From: an uncultured Synechococcus sp. | GTDB lineage: Bacteria; Cyanobacteriota; Cyanobacteriia; Phormidesmidales; Phormidesmidaceae | Length of the DNA: 37,547 nucleotides | Direction of reading: 5' to 3' | Assembly (NCBI GenBank): GCA_937911865.1 | Contig: CALDSK010000046.1 | Location: forward strand, 1 to 37,547 | In this document: positions 7,806 to 16,768 of the stretch, piece by piece | Position numbering within the stretch: the first letter of the stretch is position 1 | Layout: the number at the start of each line of letters is the position of its first letter | The notes under the pieces: model-generated | The model's database searches: none | Seen by the model: only the letters and a program-made list of their open reading frames with translations | Told to the model about the DNA's origin: nothing | Program-made: the position numbers and the translations under genes

Positions 7806-9308
7806 TTAGGCTGCAGTAGCTGCCTTCTTTGAAGCTGGCATCTCAGAAGCTGGCAGATGAGAAAGTGCCTGTTTTACAAAGACCTGTAAGCCCATGCTTT
7901 GCTTGGTCGCTTTGAAGATAGTCTGCAAGCGATCGCCCATTGCTCCAAAGGCAAACTTTTGTGCTTCGGTGGGGAGTACACTCTGTTCTTCAAAGAACTC
8001 AATCAGGCTAAGGCCAACGGTTCGAGTTAGGTAGGCGGCGCTGACTCCCTGGAGCGCTCCGCCGGCTACGTAGGTGGCTGCGTGCGTTTTGAGCAGGCTA
8101 CCGAAGGCCTGCGTAGACAGTTCTACCAGTCCTAGCTTGACGAGGAGTTCTGCTAGTGTGCCCGCCGCTTTCTTGGCCTGCTCTAGCGAGAAGGTTTGGC
8201 CGTAGACCGCGCCCAAATCAACAATTAGCTGAGCGTTGATGGCTGTGGCTGCCAGCATGTCCAGGCTAGGAAGCGGACTGGCAAACGCGCTACCGGCGGC
8301 AATCCACTGCATTTGTTCCACAATGGGCATGGCTCGCTGCTGGCGCTCAGCGTTAAGAAGCTGTTGAACGTCTGTTTTGAGTGCTTTGGCCTGACGCAGG
8401 GCCGTTGTTAGCACGAGCTGCTGAGCTTCGTTGTCAATCAGGTAGTTGAGCTTGTCAGTAAGCCGCGCAATCTGTGGCGCTGGCTGTTCGGTAAATTCTT
8501 GAATAGTGCCGTCTTCTAGATGGCGACGAACTGTGATTGGGTTTGGTTTAGGCGCGATCGCACTCACACCGATGTCCAAATCTTCTACTCTGGTTTGAAT
8601 TCGCTGCACAACAGCCTGCCGGTCAACCGGTACCAGCTGATCTTGCTTGTTGAACGCGATATGCGTACGGTAGCCTGCTCTGAGTAGGCTTTGCAGCCGC
8701 TGAAGTTCTGATTGCGTAAGATCGCCTGTGGTTAAGAACAGCACTAGATCTGTGTCTAACGCTAGTAGCGTCTCTTCTCCCTCTATTTCTGAGATACGTG
8801 TAACTTGCGAGTGCTCTGGCTGCCACTGATCGTGAAGCAGTGTAGCCAGCGTTGTTTTTCCGGTGGATTTGTTACCAACAATTGCTAGCGTGAGCTTCTC
8901 TCTTTCTATGCTAGCGAGTACTTGACTGATGGCCTGCTTCTTTTGTTCTATCTGCGTCCAGATGGCGTGCTTGCAGTCAGCTTTTCTCTCTTCTGGTAGC
9001 GCTTCAATCAGCGTGGTGAGCGTTGCTTCTACACCAGCAAGCGTTTTTTCAACAGCTGACTTATCGACTGTCTTGAGTGCGAGGGGCGCTTCGATAGTCA
9101 GGTTGGCGCGTTTGCTCTTTTGCAAGAACCAGACCCCGGCGCTAAGTGCGATCGCTCCTATTAGCGCAGACCCATCACCGAGTGCGTGCCCTACAGGTGA
9201 ATGACCCACGATATTCAAGAGCCATAAACTGGCTGAAAGACCTAGACCACCGACCAAAATGGGACGCTTCAGTTGCATGAGGAAGTTCTCTTGAGCTGCT
9301 GTCTTCAT
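7806..9308 (-). CDS. Membrane-anchored DUF697-type GTPase with degenerate G3
   Basis: This 500-aa paralogue of the neighbouring GTPase starts with two hydrophobic segments (about 15-35 and 47-63). A G1 P-loop GNKSTGKTT (145-153) and G4 NKQD (220-223) follow, then the DUF697 region. Between G1 and the LVLFLTTGDLTQSE strand, the expected DTPG switch II motif is absent. Only about 30 residues, including EGEETLLALDTD, fill the space where the partner protein has more than 60. It therefore probably binds GTP without normal hydrolysis, perhaps as a regulatory partner. It is the first gene of the two-gene cassette. Confidence 0.83.
   Translation of the reverse strand: MKTAAQENFLMQLKRPILVGGLGLSASLWLLNIVGHSPVGHALGDGSALIGAIALSAGVWFLQKSKRANLTIEAPLALKTVDKSAVEKTLAGVEATLTTLIEALPEERKADCKHAIWTQIEQKKQAISQVLASIEREKLTLAIVGNKSTGKTTLATLLHDQWQPEHSQVTRISEIEGEETLLALDTDLVLFLTTGDLTQSELQRLQSLLRAGYRTHIAFNKQDQLVPVDRQAVVQRIQTRVEDLDIGVSAIAPKPNPITVRRHLEDGTIQEFTEQPAPQIARLTDKLNYLIDNEAQQLVLTTALRQAKALKTDVQQLLNAERQQRAMPIVEQMQWIAAGSAFASPLPSLDMLAATAINAQLIVDLGAVYGQTFSLEQAKKAAGTLAELLVKLGLVELSTQAFGSLLKTHAATYVAGGALQGVSAAYLTRTVGLSLIEFFEEQSVLPTEAQKFAFGAMGDRLQTIFKATKQSMGLQVFVKQALSHLPASEMPASKKAATAA
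7831..7860. repeat. Degenerate 15-bp tandem duplication near a gene 3' end
   Basis: GAAGCTGGCATCTCA (7831-7845) and GAAGCTGGCAGATGA (7846-7860) share the first ten bases. They encode the C-terminal Pro-Ala-Ser repeats of the minus-strand GTPase. Confidence 0.6.
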
Positions 9309-9389
9309 TGTATATAGACAGGTTGGATTGGGGAAGTAGTAAGAACCGGGCGGGGCATGTGCTTAATGTATCCATGCTTGTTCGGTTTT

Positions 9390-9435
9390 CCAGTTCGGTT
9401 TCATCCGGATAGCCAGTTCGGTTTCACCCAGATAG
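9390..9435. repeat. 23-bp tandem duplication
   Basis: Two 23-bp units (9390-9412 and 9413-9435), both starting CCAGTTCGGTTTCA and ending GATAG, differ at two positions. They lie between the start of the membrane GTPase gene and the 3' end of the TetR gene. Confidence 0.9.
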
Positions 9436-9509
9436 TTAAGTGTATTGGTACTTAGCTCTGGTGCTTTCTTAGCGGCATGACGACGCAAGATGTCACAAGT
9501 TTTGCTCAG

Positions 9510-10436
9510 CTAGCGACCAGCAGGCGGGCGGTAGGTAAGCTGATTGGTATCACCTGTGGTGATAAGCAGCCCCTCGCTGACAAGCCGTTTGAGATCGCGT
9601 TGAAGCGTTCGTCGCGATCGCTCTGGGCATAGCGCCTCAAACGTCTGAATAGTGAGGTGTCCGTGCTGTTGGATATGAGAGAGGGCGACCTGCTGACGTG
9701 GATTGAGGGTGATGTCGAGATATGTGGGATCTGAAGCAATCGGCGCAGCGGTAGAGGGATCAGCTAGCTGAGTTTCGCTTAACTTGTGACATTTTGCGTC
9801 GTAAGTTTGCAGGTAGTTAATCAGCAGCGTCTGAAGCTCTTGATATAAATGATCCCTGTGCTGGGGTTCACTTCTTAGGGCTCGTAGGAATAGCGCATTG
9901 AAAGAGCGGTGGCAGACTTCGGCGATCAGCTCACTTTTTTCGATAGGTAACTTGGGGTTGCGGATGCGCAGAGCGATCGCAAACCTTCGAATGTAGCTGT
10001 AGTCCACAGATTCGTCGAACTGAGCATAGAGTTCTGGCTGGTCGTAATACTGGATGTAGACCACTCTAGGGCCAAGTGATTCAAAGTATTTAGCAAACGT
10101 TTCAACCATCTGCCGAATCATATCTGACAGCGGCTGATGAATAACCTCGGGGCTCATCAGCTGGGCTTGAATATCTTCGACGCCTTGTCTATGACGCTTT
10201 TCGAGGGCGTGGAAAATAGCCAGCTTGTTTGGGAAAAAACGATAGAGGGTGCCGACCGCAGTGTTGGCTTGTTGGGCGATCGCATGGGTTGTCGCTGCGT
10301 CATATCCTACGTCCCAAAACACCTTGGCTGCCGCCTGCAAGATTTTCTCTACCCGCGCCTGGCTTCGCTGCTGCTTGGGATGATGGCGAAAGGATAACGA
10401 CTGTTTGGCTTTATTGGCGGCTTTATCAGAGACCAT
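9510..10436 (-). CDS. TetR-family regulator fused to a C-terminal winged helix
   Basis: The 308-aa protein has a TetR DNA-binding domain at residues 25-75, with the recognition helix in TAVGTLYRFFPNK, followed by a helical ligand domain. Unlike ordinary TetR proteins of about 200 aa, it continues into a second HTH at about 245-308 (NPRQQVALSHIQQHG then RRTLQRDLKRLVSEGLL), which resembles a DeoR-type winged helix. It therefore has two DNA-binding modules in one chain. It is divergent from the Rieske oxygenase/P450 genes across 148 bp and probably controls them and itself. Confidence 0.85.
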   Translation of the reverse strand: MVSDKAANKAKQSLSFRHHPKQQRSQARVEKILQAAAKVFWDVGYDAATTHAIAQQANTAVGTLYRFFPNKLAIFHALEKRHRQGVEDIQAQLMSPEVIHQPLSDMIRQMVETFAKYFESLGPRVVYIQYYDQPELYAQFDESVDYSYIRRFAIALRIRNPKLPIEKSELIAEVCHRSFNALFLRALRSEPQHRDHLYQELQTLLINYLQTYDAKCHKLSETQLADPSTAAPIASDPTYLDITLNPRQQVALSHIQQHGHLTIQTFEALCPERSRRTLQRDLKRLVSEGLLITTGDTNQLTYRPPAGR

Positions 10437-10458
10437 GACTGCTCGGGAGCTCTCATCT

Positions 10459-10512
10459 TGACAAATTTAGAACGGATAGGCTTAATATGAGTAAACGTGA
10501 ATATTTTGTCAC
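10459..10512. promoter_or_regulatory. Operator candidates between TetR and Rieske oxygenase genes
   Basis: TGACAAA (10459-10465) and TTTGTCA (10505-10511) form a perfect inverted repeat with 39 bases between. Overlapping its right side is a smaller dyad, GTGA (10497-10500), N8, TCAC (10509-10512). A site here could serve both divergent genes. The assignment to the TetR protein is by position only. Confidence 0.35.
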
Positions 10513-10584
10513 TTTTGTATTGCATAAGAAATCCCAGACTAAAATCCCCGCTAAATCTTGGACGCTCAGTAAGGAGCTATTGCT

Positions 10585-11610
10585 ATGTCTACTGCCGTTT
10601 CTACTGTCATATCAACCGATCGCTCTATGCTTCAGGGGGCGCCGTGGTTGCTGGCTCATAAGTCTATGCTAACGGTGAACCAGCCGATGAAGGTGGCGGT
10701 GTATGGCCACGACTATGTGCTGTGGAAAGACGCCAATAACCGCGTTCAGGCCCTGCCGAATATTTGTCCGCATATGGGCGCGATGCTCTCTGAAGGGTGG
10801 TGTGTAGAGCAATTGGATGGAGCGAGTGCGATCGCCTGTCCCTTTCATGCGCTTGAATTTGACCATGATGGCTGCACGGTGCTGCCCGGTACGCAAAAGG
10901 AAACGCTTTCTCAGCTCAAGCCTCTAGAGCTCGTTATTCAAGGCGATTTTATTTGGTCGTACGGTGGCGCTGAGCCGCAAATGGCGATTCCTGACGTCCT
11001 GACTCAAATTGCTAATGAGTATGAATTTGTCGGTAGCACAGGCGAAATCAGTGTCGCGACGCCGCTGCTGCCCATGCTGCTCAATATGCACGACTACAAC
11101 CATCAAAACGGCACGCATCGAGAGATGTTTCGGATTGAAGAAGTTCGCTTTGAGCGCTTCGTTGATACTGGCCATCATTCTGACGCCTATCTGAAGATGC
11201 CAAAGGCCTCTCCTACACGGCAAGAGGTGTTAAAAAATCCATCTGTACTGCTGCTGCCTAAGGTGATTGAAGCTCATTTAGAGAACTTTTTTCCCTCGAT
11301 TGTTCTTTTTCGCGGCGAGAGTGCGGCGGGGCCGATTGTGCAATGTCATCTGTTTATTCCAGAATCTGCTGAACATACGCGTACTTACGTGCTCTTGTTC
11401 GCAAAACCAAAGTCTCCAGTTTTTAAGCTGATGAAGCGCTCTCTTTTGAAATTAGTGGCCACTGTCGTCGAGCAAGACGCTGATATTTTGAATAAGCTGT
11501 ATGCCGACCCACCACAGAAAATAAAGCTCAACAACGAGGCGGGAATGGACTGGGTGCGACGCAACTTTGAGAGCTGGCCACAGGTCGCTGAGCCAAATCT
11601 GTCTCGATAA
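10585..11610 (+). CDS. Rieske non-heme iron oxygenase, alpha-subunit type
   Basis: The 341-aa protein has a Rieske [2Fe-2S] centre C61-x-H63 in NICPHMGAML and C85-x2-H88 in ACPFHALEF. The catalytic domain carries the mononuclear iron motif D170-x2-H173-x4-H178 in MHDYNHQNGTHRE. Such enzymes hydroxylate or desaturate aromatic, sterol or pigment substrates and need a ferredoxin-type reductase, none of which is nearby. The start is supported by AAGGAG at 10571-10576, eight bases before the ATG. It is followed 77 bp later by a P450 gene on the same strand, pointing to a shared pathway. The final codons Leu-Ser-Arg-stop lie in the first unit of a 15-bp repeat array. Confidence 0.88.
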   Translation: MSTAVSTVISTDRSMLQGAPWLLAHKSMLTVNQPMKVAVYGHDYVLWKDANNRVQALPNICPHMGAMLSEGWCVEQLDGASAIACPFHALEFDHDGCTVLPGTQKETLSQLKPLELVIQGDFIWSYGGAEPQMAIPDVLTQIANEYEFVGSTGEISVATPLLPMLLNMHDYNHQNGTHREMFRIEEVRFERFVDTGHHSDAYLKMPKASPTRQEVLKNPSVLLLPKVIEAHLENFFPSIVLFRGESAAGPIVQCHLFIPESAEHTRTYVLLFAKPKSPVFKLMKRSLLKLVATVVEQDADILNKLYADPPQKIKLNNEAGMDWVRRNFESWPQVAEPNLSR

Positions 11611-11658
11611 CGCCTGTCTCGATAACGCCTGTCTCGATAACGCCTGTCTCGATAACGT
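11599..11658. repeat. 15-bp tandem repeat, four copies, starting within a stop codon region
   Basis: CTGTCTCGATAACGC occurs at 11599-11613, 11614-11628 and 11629-11643, with a fourth copy ending in T at 11644-11658. The first unit carries the last codons and TAA of the Rieske oxygenase, so each extra copy repeats the same Leu-Ser-Arg-stop. The unit fills the gap to the P450 gene. Confidence 0.95.
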
Positions 11659-11687
11659 CTGATGCCAATAACATTTGAGGTTCTACC

Positions 11688-13061
11688 ATGCAGACTTTGC
11701 AAAAGCCGACCGTTCAGCCGTTGCCCAACCTGGTGCCGCAATCTGGCCTCAGGCAGCTGATTAACTGGATTGCTCGTCCGTATGCCTATCTAGACGAGTG
11801 CGCTGCGAAATATGGCGATACCTTTACGATGCGGATGTATGGCTTTGGAAATCTTGTTTTTCTCAGCAACCCACAGGCGATTAAAGAGATTTTTTCTGAC
11901 AAGGGTACTCGATTCGACGTTGGCAGAGGGCAAGACATTATACGGCCCTTGATGGGGGATAATTCTGTGCTGCTACTCGACGGCGACCGTCACAGGCGCG
12001 AGCGCAAAATGCTGATGCCTCCTTTCCATGGTGCAAAGGTAAAGTCGTACGCGACTACCATTTGTGACATCACTCAGGAGACCAGCCGCCGGTGGCAGCC
12101 TGGTCAGCAGATCCTGTGTGGCGATGTAATGCCAAGCATTACGCTTGAAGTGATCTTGCAAACGGTGTTTGGCCTGAGAGGAGGCAATCGCTATCAGCAG
12201 CTCAAGTCGCTGCTGATCAGCTGGCTCGATATGACAGGTTCTCCTGTTGGTGCGAGTCTGTTGTTCTTTCGCTGGTTTCAACAAGATTGGGGGCGCTGGA
12301 GTCCTTGGGGCAGAGTACTGCTTCAGCGACAACAGATTTGCGATTTGCTTCAGGCTGAAATAGAAGAGAGACGGGCTGCCAATATGCCGCCAGGTGATGA
12401 CGTGCTGAGCCTGATGCTGCAAGCTCGTGATGAAGACGGTCAGCCAATGACTGATGCTGAACTAAAAGATGAGCTGATTACAATGCTGGCAGCCGGCCAT
12501 GAAACAACGGCGGCGGCGCTGAGCTGGGCCATGTATTGGGTGCATAAGCTGCCCGAGGTGAAGGCAAAGCTTATGGCTGAGTTGGAAGGTTTGTCTGAGA
12601 AGGCCGATCCGCTTGCGATCGCAAGCCTACCCTACCTAACCGCGGTTACCTCAGAAACGCTGCGCCTGTATCCAATTGCTCCGATTGCCGCGCCTAGAAT
12701 CTCGGCTCAACCGGTGACTATCAACGGACATACCTATCCGCCTGAGACTTTTCTCACACCCGCTATTTACTCTGTGCATCATCGCGAAGATCTCTATCCA
12801 CATTCAAAAACGTTTAGGCCTGAGCGATTTTTAGACCGACAGTTTGCACCTTATGAATTTTTGCCCTTCGGTGGCGGCAACCGTCGTTGCATTGGCTATG
12901 CGCTAGCAAAACTAGAGCTGAATTTGGTTTTAGCCACGCTGCTAACCCACCATTCGTTTAAGCTGACAAGTGATGAGACGGTAACCCCTCGCAGGCGCGG
13001 TGTCGTGCTAGCGACTAGCAATGGCGTGCCGCTCACCGTCGATTCTGAAGTTGGACGATGA
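11688..13061 (+). CDS. Cytochrome P450, CYP110-like
   Basis: The 457-aa P450 has every signature: the oxygen-binding I-helix AGHETT (269-274), the K-helix E323-T-L-R326, the PERF-like FRPERF near 377, and the heme loop FGGGNRRCIG with the ligand C401. The N-terminal LPNLVPQSG...INWIARPYAYL region resembles the cyanobacterial CYP110 family, which oxidises fatty acids, alkanes or terpenoids. No membrane anchor is seen. It lies between the Rieske oxygenase and the methyltransferase frame. Its TGA overlaps the ATG of that frame by the four bases ATGA, which suggests translational coupling and a single transcript. Confidence 0.92.
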   Translation: MQTLQKPTVQPLPNLVPQSGLRQLINWIARPYAYLDECAAKYGDTFTMRMYGFGNLVFLSNPQAIKEIFSDKGTRFDVGRGQDIIRPLMGDNSVLLLDGDRHRRERKMLMPPFHGAKVKSYATTICDITQETSRRWQPGQQILCGDVMPSITLEVILQTVFGLRGGNRYQQLKSLLISWLDMTGSPVGASLLFFRWFQQDWGRWSPWGRVLLQRQQICDLLQAEIEERRAANMPPGDDVLSLMLQARDEDGQPMTDAELKDELITMLAAGHETTAAALSWAMYWVHKLPEVKAKLMAELEGLSEKADPLAIASLPYLTAVTSETLRLYPIAPIAAPRISAQPVTINGHTYPPETFLTPAIYSVHHREDLYPHSKTFRPERFLDRQFAPYEFLPFGGGNRRCIGYALAKLELNLVLATLLTHHSFKLTSDETVTPRRRGVVLATSNGVPLTVDSEVGR

Positions 13062-13222
13062 CACCGCCTGAAATGACAGCGCCCGAAGAAGACAGCTGGT
13101 ACACCTGGTACAGTGAGTTTGATCAGAACTACAGCCGCGCGCAGCGGAGTTAGTGGTACAACGCAGCGGCTCAAGCCTACAGGTGGGCGCGGCCACACTA
13201 CCCCGATGCGCTGGTTGATAGC
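13058..13222 (+). pseudogene. N-terminal part of the methyltransferase gene, cut by an in-frame TAG
   Basis: From an ATG overlapping the P450 stop, the frame reads 31 codons (including SWYTWYSEFDQNY), meets TAG at 13151-13153, and continues in the same frame as WYNAAAQAYRWARPHYPDAL into the methyltransferase domain. The residues after the stop match the usual N-terminal part of this methyltransferase class, which contains a Y-x-x-x-R-P-x-YP segment also visible in the methyltransferase at 17650. A single base change would restore a continuous frame of about 292 codons. It could be a recent nonsense mutation, a sequencing error, or readthrough. Confidence 0.75.
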
Positions 13223-13936
13223 GTGGTGCAAAAAGCTGGGCTAAAAGCGGGTGATTCTCTTTTAGAAATTGGCTGTGGTCCTGGGATTGCAACCACCTCT
13301 TTTGCCGCTAGGGGCCTAGATATGCAATGCGTAGAGCCCAGCCCAGCCGCCTGCGAACTGGCGCGTCAGGCCTGTGAAAGTTTCGATAGCGTCACCGTCA
13401 ATAACGCTACCTTTGAAGACTTTGACTTGAACAATAAACAGTATGACGCGGTCTTAGCGGCGACCTCTTTTCACTGGGTTTCACCTGCGGTTGCTTGCAA
13501 AAAGTCGGCGGCGGCCCTAAAGCCTGGGGGCTCATTGATTTTGCTATGGGCCACACCGCCGCAGCCCGACGAAGCCCTTTGCCAAGCCCTACAGCCGATA
13601 TACCAGCAGTACCCAGAGGCCGCTGAAATTCGCTATCAGTGGCGCCAGCAGCCCTACTATCAGGCAAACTTTGAAAAATTTGCCAAAACCATCAGCGCCT
13701 CCGAATGGTTTGAACCGGCAACCGTCGCAATAGAAACTCACCATTCCACCTACAGCATTGAGAAATACCTGGCACTGCTCAGCACGCTGTCGGACTATAT
13801 TGCGCTGCCGGCGCAGACCCAAAAAGACCTGATGGCAGCGTTGGCCATGCGGCTAAAAGAAGAGAAAGGCACAGAGCCGCTGGCTTTGACCCACTGGTTT
13901 GCGGCGCAGGTTTCGCCTTTGGTTGCAGACGCTTAA
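13223..13936 (+). CDS. Class I SAM-dependent methyltransferase (truncated by upstream stop)
   Basis: From GTG at 13223 the frame encodes 237 aa with SAM motif I LLEIGCGPG (13-21), an acidic end of strand 2 (CVEPSP), motif IV-like YDAVLAATSFHWV and the post-II segment LKPGGSLILLW. The substrate is unknown. The family's N-terminal helix region is separated by the in-frame TAG at 13151-13153, so the product from GTG would lack the cap over the SAM pocket. No ribosome-binding site of note precedes the GTG. It is the third gene of the Rieske-P450 cluster and would be an O- or N-methylating step if functional. Confidence 0.75.
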   Translation: MVQKAGLKAGDSLLEIGCGPGIATTSFAARGLDMQCVEPSPAACELARQACESFDSVTVNNATFEDFDLNNKQYDAVLAATSFHWVSPAVACKKSAAALKPGGSLILLWATPPQPDEALCQALQPIYQQYPEAAEIRYQWRQQPYYQANFEKFAKTISASEWFEPATVAIETHHSTYSIEKYLALLSTLSDYIALPAQTQKDLMAALAMRLKEEKGTEPLALTHWFAAQVSPLVADA

Positions 13937-14095
13937 CTCAACTTTGCAAAAGGTAATGATTGGTTTTGTTAGTTCAACAATGTGGCAGCATGATTGGTAA
14001 GTTCGCCCTTCGGCGTCAATCAAATCTATAGCAGCTGTCACGTTGCTTAGGACACTTCTGGAGGTTGCTACCTATAGCTGGTCAAGCAACTCGAC

Positions 14096-14129
14096 TAGCC
14101 AATGTCCTAATGCACTAGGACATTGGCTA
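14096..14129. promoter_or_regulatory. Perfect 14-bp stem-loop upstream of POR
   Basis: TAGCCAATGTCCTA (14096-14109) pairs exactly with TAGGACATTGGCTA (14116-14129) around the six-base loop ATGCAC. It ends 30 bp before the POR start codon. There is no T-run after it. It could be a factor-independent terminator of poor quality for the methyltransferase, an operator, or a 5'-UTR structure that shields the POR start or stabilises its mRNA. Confidence 0.6.
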
Positions 14130-14153
14130 TATCTGTGAATTAACCGTTACTAA

Positions 14154-15125
<972 letters not shown>

Positions 15126-15309
15126 CTGCGCTAGCTAGAACAGTAATGGCATGCAAGTCCCTGCTTCAAACTTGTGTGAAGCTACGACTGAAAGTTCTAG
15201 AGGGGAATTGAACTTTTCCGATCTGTTCCGTAATCTTACTGATAGTGTCTGGTAGCCAATTGTTGGCTAGAGGCCGGGTGATTTACTACAGATTTAGGAG
15301 AATGACAAC

Positions 15310-16158
15310 ATGCTGACTTTGCTACAGTCTGCATCTTCTTTAAAGTCTGCGCTGTGTAGAAAGCAAGAACCCGCTTTTCAGCTTTGGCTAATGCTGGGAA
15401 AGCTGACATCTAATTTATTTGCTAATCCTGCGGCTGCGGTTTTGCTAGTAATGGCGATCGCAGCTTTGCTGTGGTGGGTTGCCCGCAGGTATTTGCGACC
15501 CAAAGTAATCCGTCTGCTGGGCATCAGCTTTTTAGGTGCGTGCTTACTCTTTATCTCTCCGCTTCCCTCTGCTGTGAGTCAGTGGCTGCTAGTTGGCTTC
15601 TTGCCAGCTGATTCTGGCGAAGCGGCTGCCGCTATTGTGGTGTTGGGTCGTGGCCCTAATCAAAACGAGCCAAGAGCGGAAACGGTTGCAGCCCTGTGGC
15701 AGGAGGCGCGTGCGCCGCTGATAGTCCCTAGTGGTCGGACAGATGCGCCGATTATTGCGGGTTTATTGAAGAATCAGTCTAATATTTCTAGAGAAGTGAT
15801 TGTTCAAGAGCGCTGTTCTTTGAGTACGTCGGAAAATGCCGAATTTACGGCGGCAATGATGATGCCTCGGGGATTATCGAAGATTATTTTGGTGACCGAT
15901 CCGCTGCATATGATGCGATCGCTGCTCACCTTCAAAAGTTTTGGTTTTGAAGTGATTCCGCATCCTACGGCCTTAGCTAACGAGGGCCTAAAGCAAAGCC
16001 GATTTATCGCTTTTCGAGAAAGTTTAGGTCTCATTAGCTACGCGATCATGGGTCGATATTCTGATCAGCAAGTCTCTGCGGAAACGATTGCGGAGGCTGA
16101 TAAGCTGATAGTGCAGCAGATAAAAAATGGCGCTGCGATCGCTATTGAAAACTATTAA
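15310..16158 (+). CDS. YdcF/ElyC-like (DUF218) membrane protein
   Basis: The 282-aa protein has two N-terminal transmembrane helices (about 38-58 and 68-92) and then a DUF218 domain with AAIVVLGRG, RAETVAALW, VPSGRTDAP, STSENAEFTAAMM and ILVTDPLHMMRS. These are the conserved family blocks. In E. coli, ElyC and SanA of this family affect the cell envelope; here the role is unknown. AGGAG at 15296-15300 supports the start. It is flanked by 184- and 179-bp gaps, so it is probably its own transcription unit. Confidence 0.82.
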   Translation: MLTLLQSASSLKSALCRKQEPAFQLWLMLGKLTSNLFANPAAAVLLVMAIAALLWWVARRYLRPKVIRLLGISFLGACLLFISPLPSAVSQWLLVGFLPADSGEAAAAIVVLGRGPNQNEPRAETVAALWQEARAPLIVPSGRTDAPIIAGLLKNQSNISREVIVQERCSLSTSENAEFTAAMMMPRGLSKIILVTDPLHMMRSLLTFKSFGFEVIPHPTALANEGLKQSRFIAFRESLGLISYAIMGRYSDQQVSAETIAEADKLIVQQIKNGAAIAIENY

Positions 16159-16213
16159 GAACTACTGAGAGAATTACTCATAAGAACGACTAGACTTGTG
16201 TGGCCTACTTCCT

Positions 16214-16231
16214 TATAGCTGTCAGGCTATA
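16214..16231. terminator. Hairpin after the DUF218 gene
   Basis: TATAGC (16214-16219) and GCTATA (16226-16231) form a perfect 6-bp stem with loop TGTCAG. The T-run after it is poor, so termination is uncertain. Confidence 0.3.
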
Positions 16232-16337
16232 TTGCGAGGCTAATCAAGTCAGTTTTGAGATCAGTTTTTTTAAAGCGAGCGTGGCGACTATTCTGTAACA
16301 TAGCTATCTGAAGCCGCTTTGCAGATCACCGTTTTTT

Positions 16338-16730
16338 ATGTTTGATCATCTTTCTATCGGTGTCACTGACCTGGACAAAAGTCTAGCTTTTTACGACGCT
16401 GCGCTAAAGCCATTAGGTATCAGTCAGATGTTTGCAATGAGCGATCGCGGTATTGCGGCCTATGTAGGTGCCGGGCAAGTCTCGTTCTGGCTGTATTCTA
16501 AAGACGCTAATCAGTCTAATCTGGGCGAGCTGCCAACCCCTCCTCGCTTTCACCTGGCCTTTCGTGCGGTAGATAGAGCAGCGGTAGATGCCTTCTACAC
16601 ATCGGCTATAGAAAAAGGTGGCACAGACGAAGGCGCACCAGGAATTCGTACGCAGTATCATCCCAACTACTACGCGGCCTATGTTCGCGATCCTAACGGC
16701 TACAAAATAGAAGCCGTTTGCCAGAAATAG
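16338..16730 (+). CDS. VOC (glyoxalase/dioxygenase fold) family protein
   Basis: The 130-aa protein has two beta-alpha-beta-beta-beta modules. It begins MFDHLSIGVTDLDKSLAFYDAA, with metal-ligand candidates H4, H72 (RFHLAF) and E125 (YKIEAVC), the standard H/E pattern of the glyoxalase superfamily. The C-terminal DPNGYKIE block is typical. The substrate is not predictable; small VOC proteins include lyases, resistance proteins and isomerases. It is single domain and probably forms a dimer. Confidence 0.82.
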   Translation: MFDHLSIGVTDLDKSLAFYDAALKPLGISQMFAMSDRGIAAYVGAGQVSFWLYSKDANQSNLGELPTPPRFHLAFRAVDRAAVDAFYTSAIEKGGTDEGAPGIRTQYHPNYYAAYVRDPNGYKIEAVCQK

Positions 16731-16768
16731 AACAAAAATACTTCAAAAGACGCTAGAACAGATCCCCT

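Noticed and set aside
10497..10512. CRP/SyCRP1 binding site GTGA-N8-TCAC
   Set aside because: The half-sites are two bases further apart than the TGTGA-N6-TCACA consensus. It was kept only as a general operator candidate.
10487..10672. Short plus-strand frame before the Rieske oxygenase
   Set aside because: It runs through the promoter region and overlaps the better-supported oxygenase start, which has an AAGGAG site.
11385..11741. Minus-strand frame with a striking Arg-Tyr-Arg-Asp-Arg repeat
   Set aside because: The repeat is simply the 15-bp array at 11599-11658 read backwards. The rest of the frame overlaps the Rieske oxygenase and P450 starts and has no family-like sequence.
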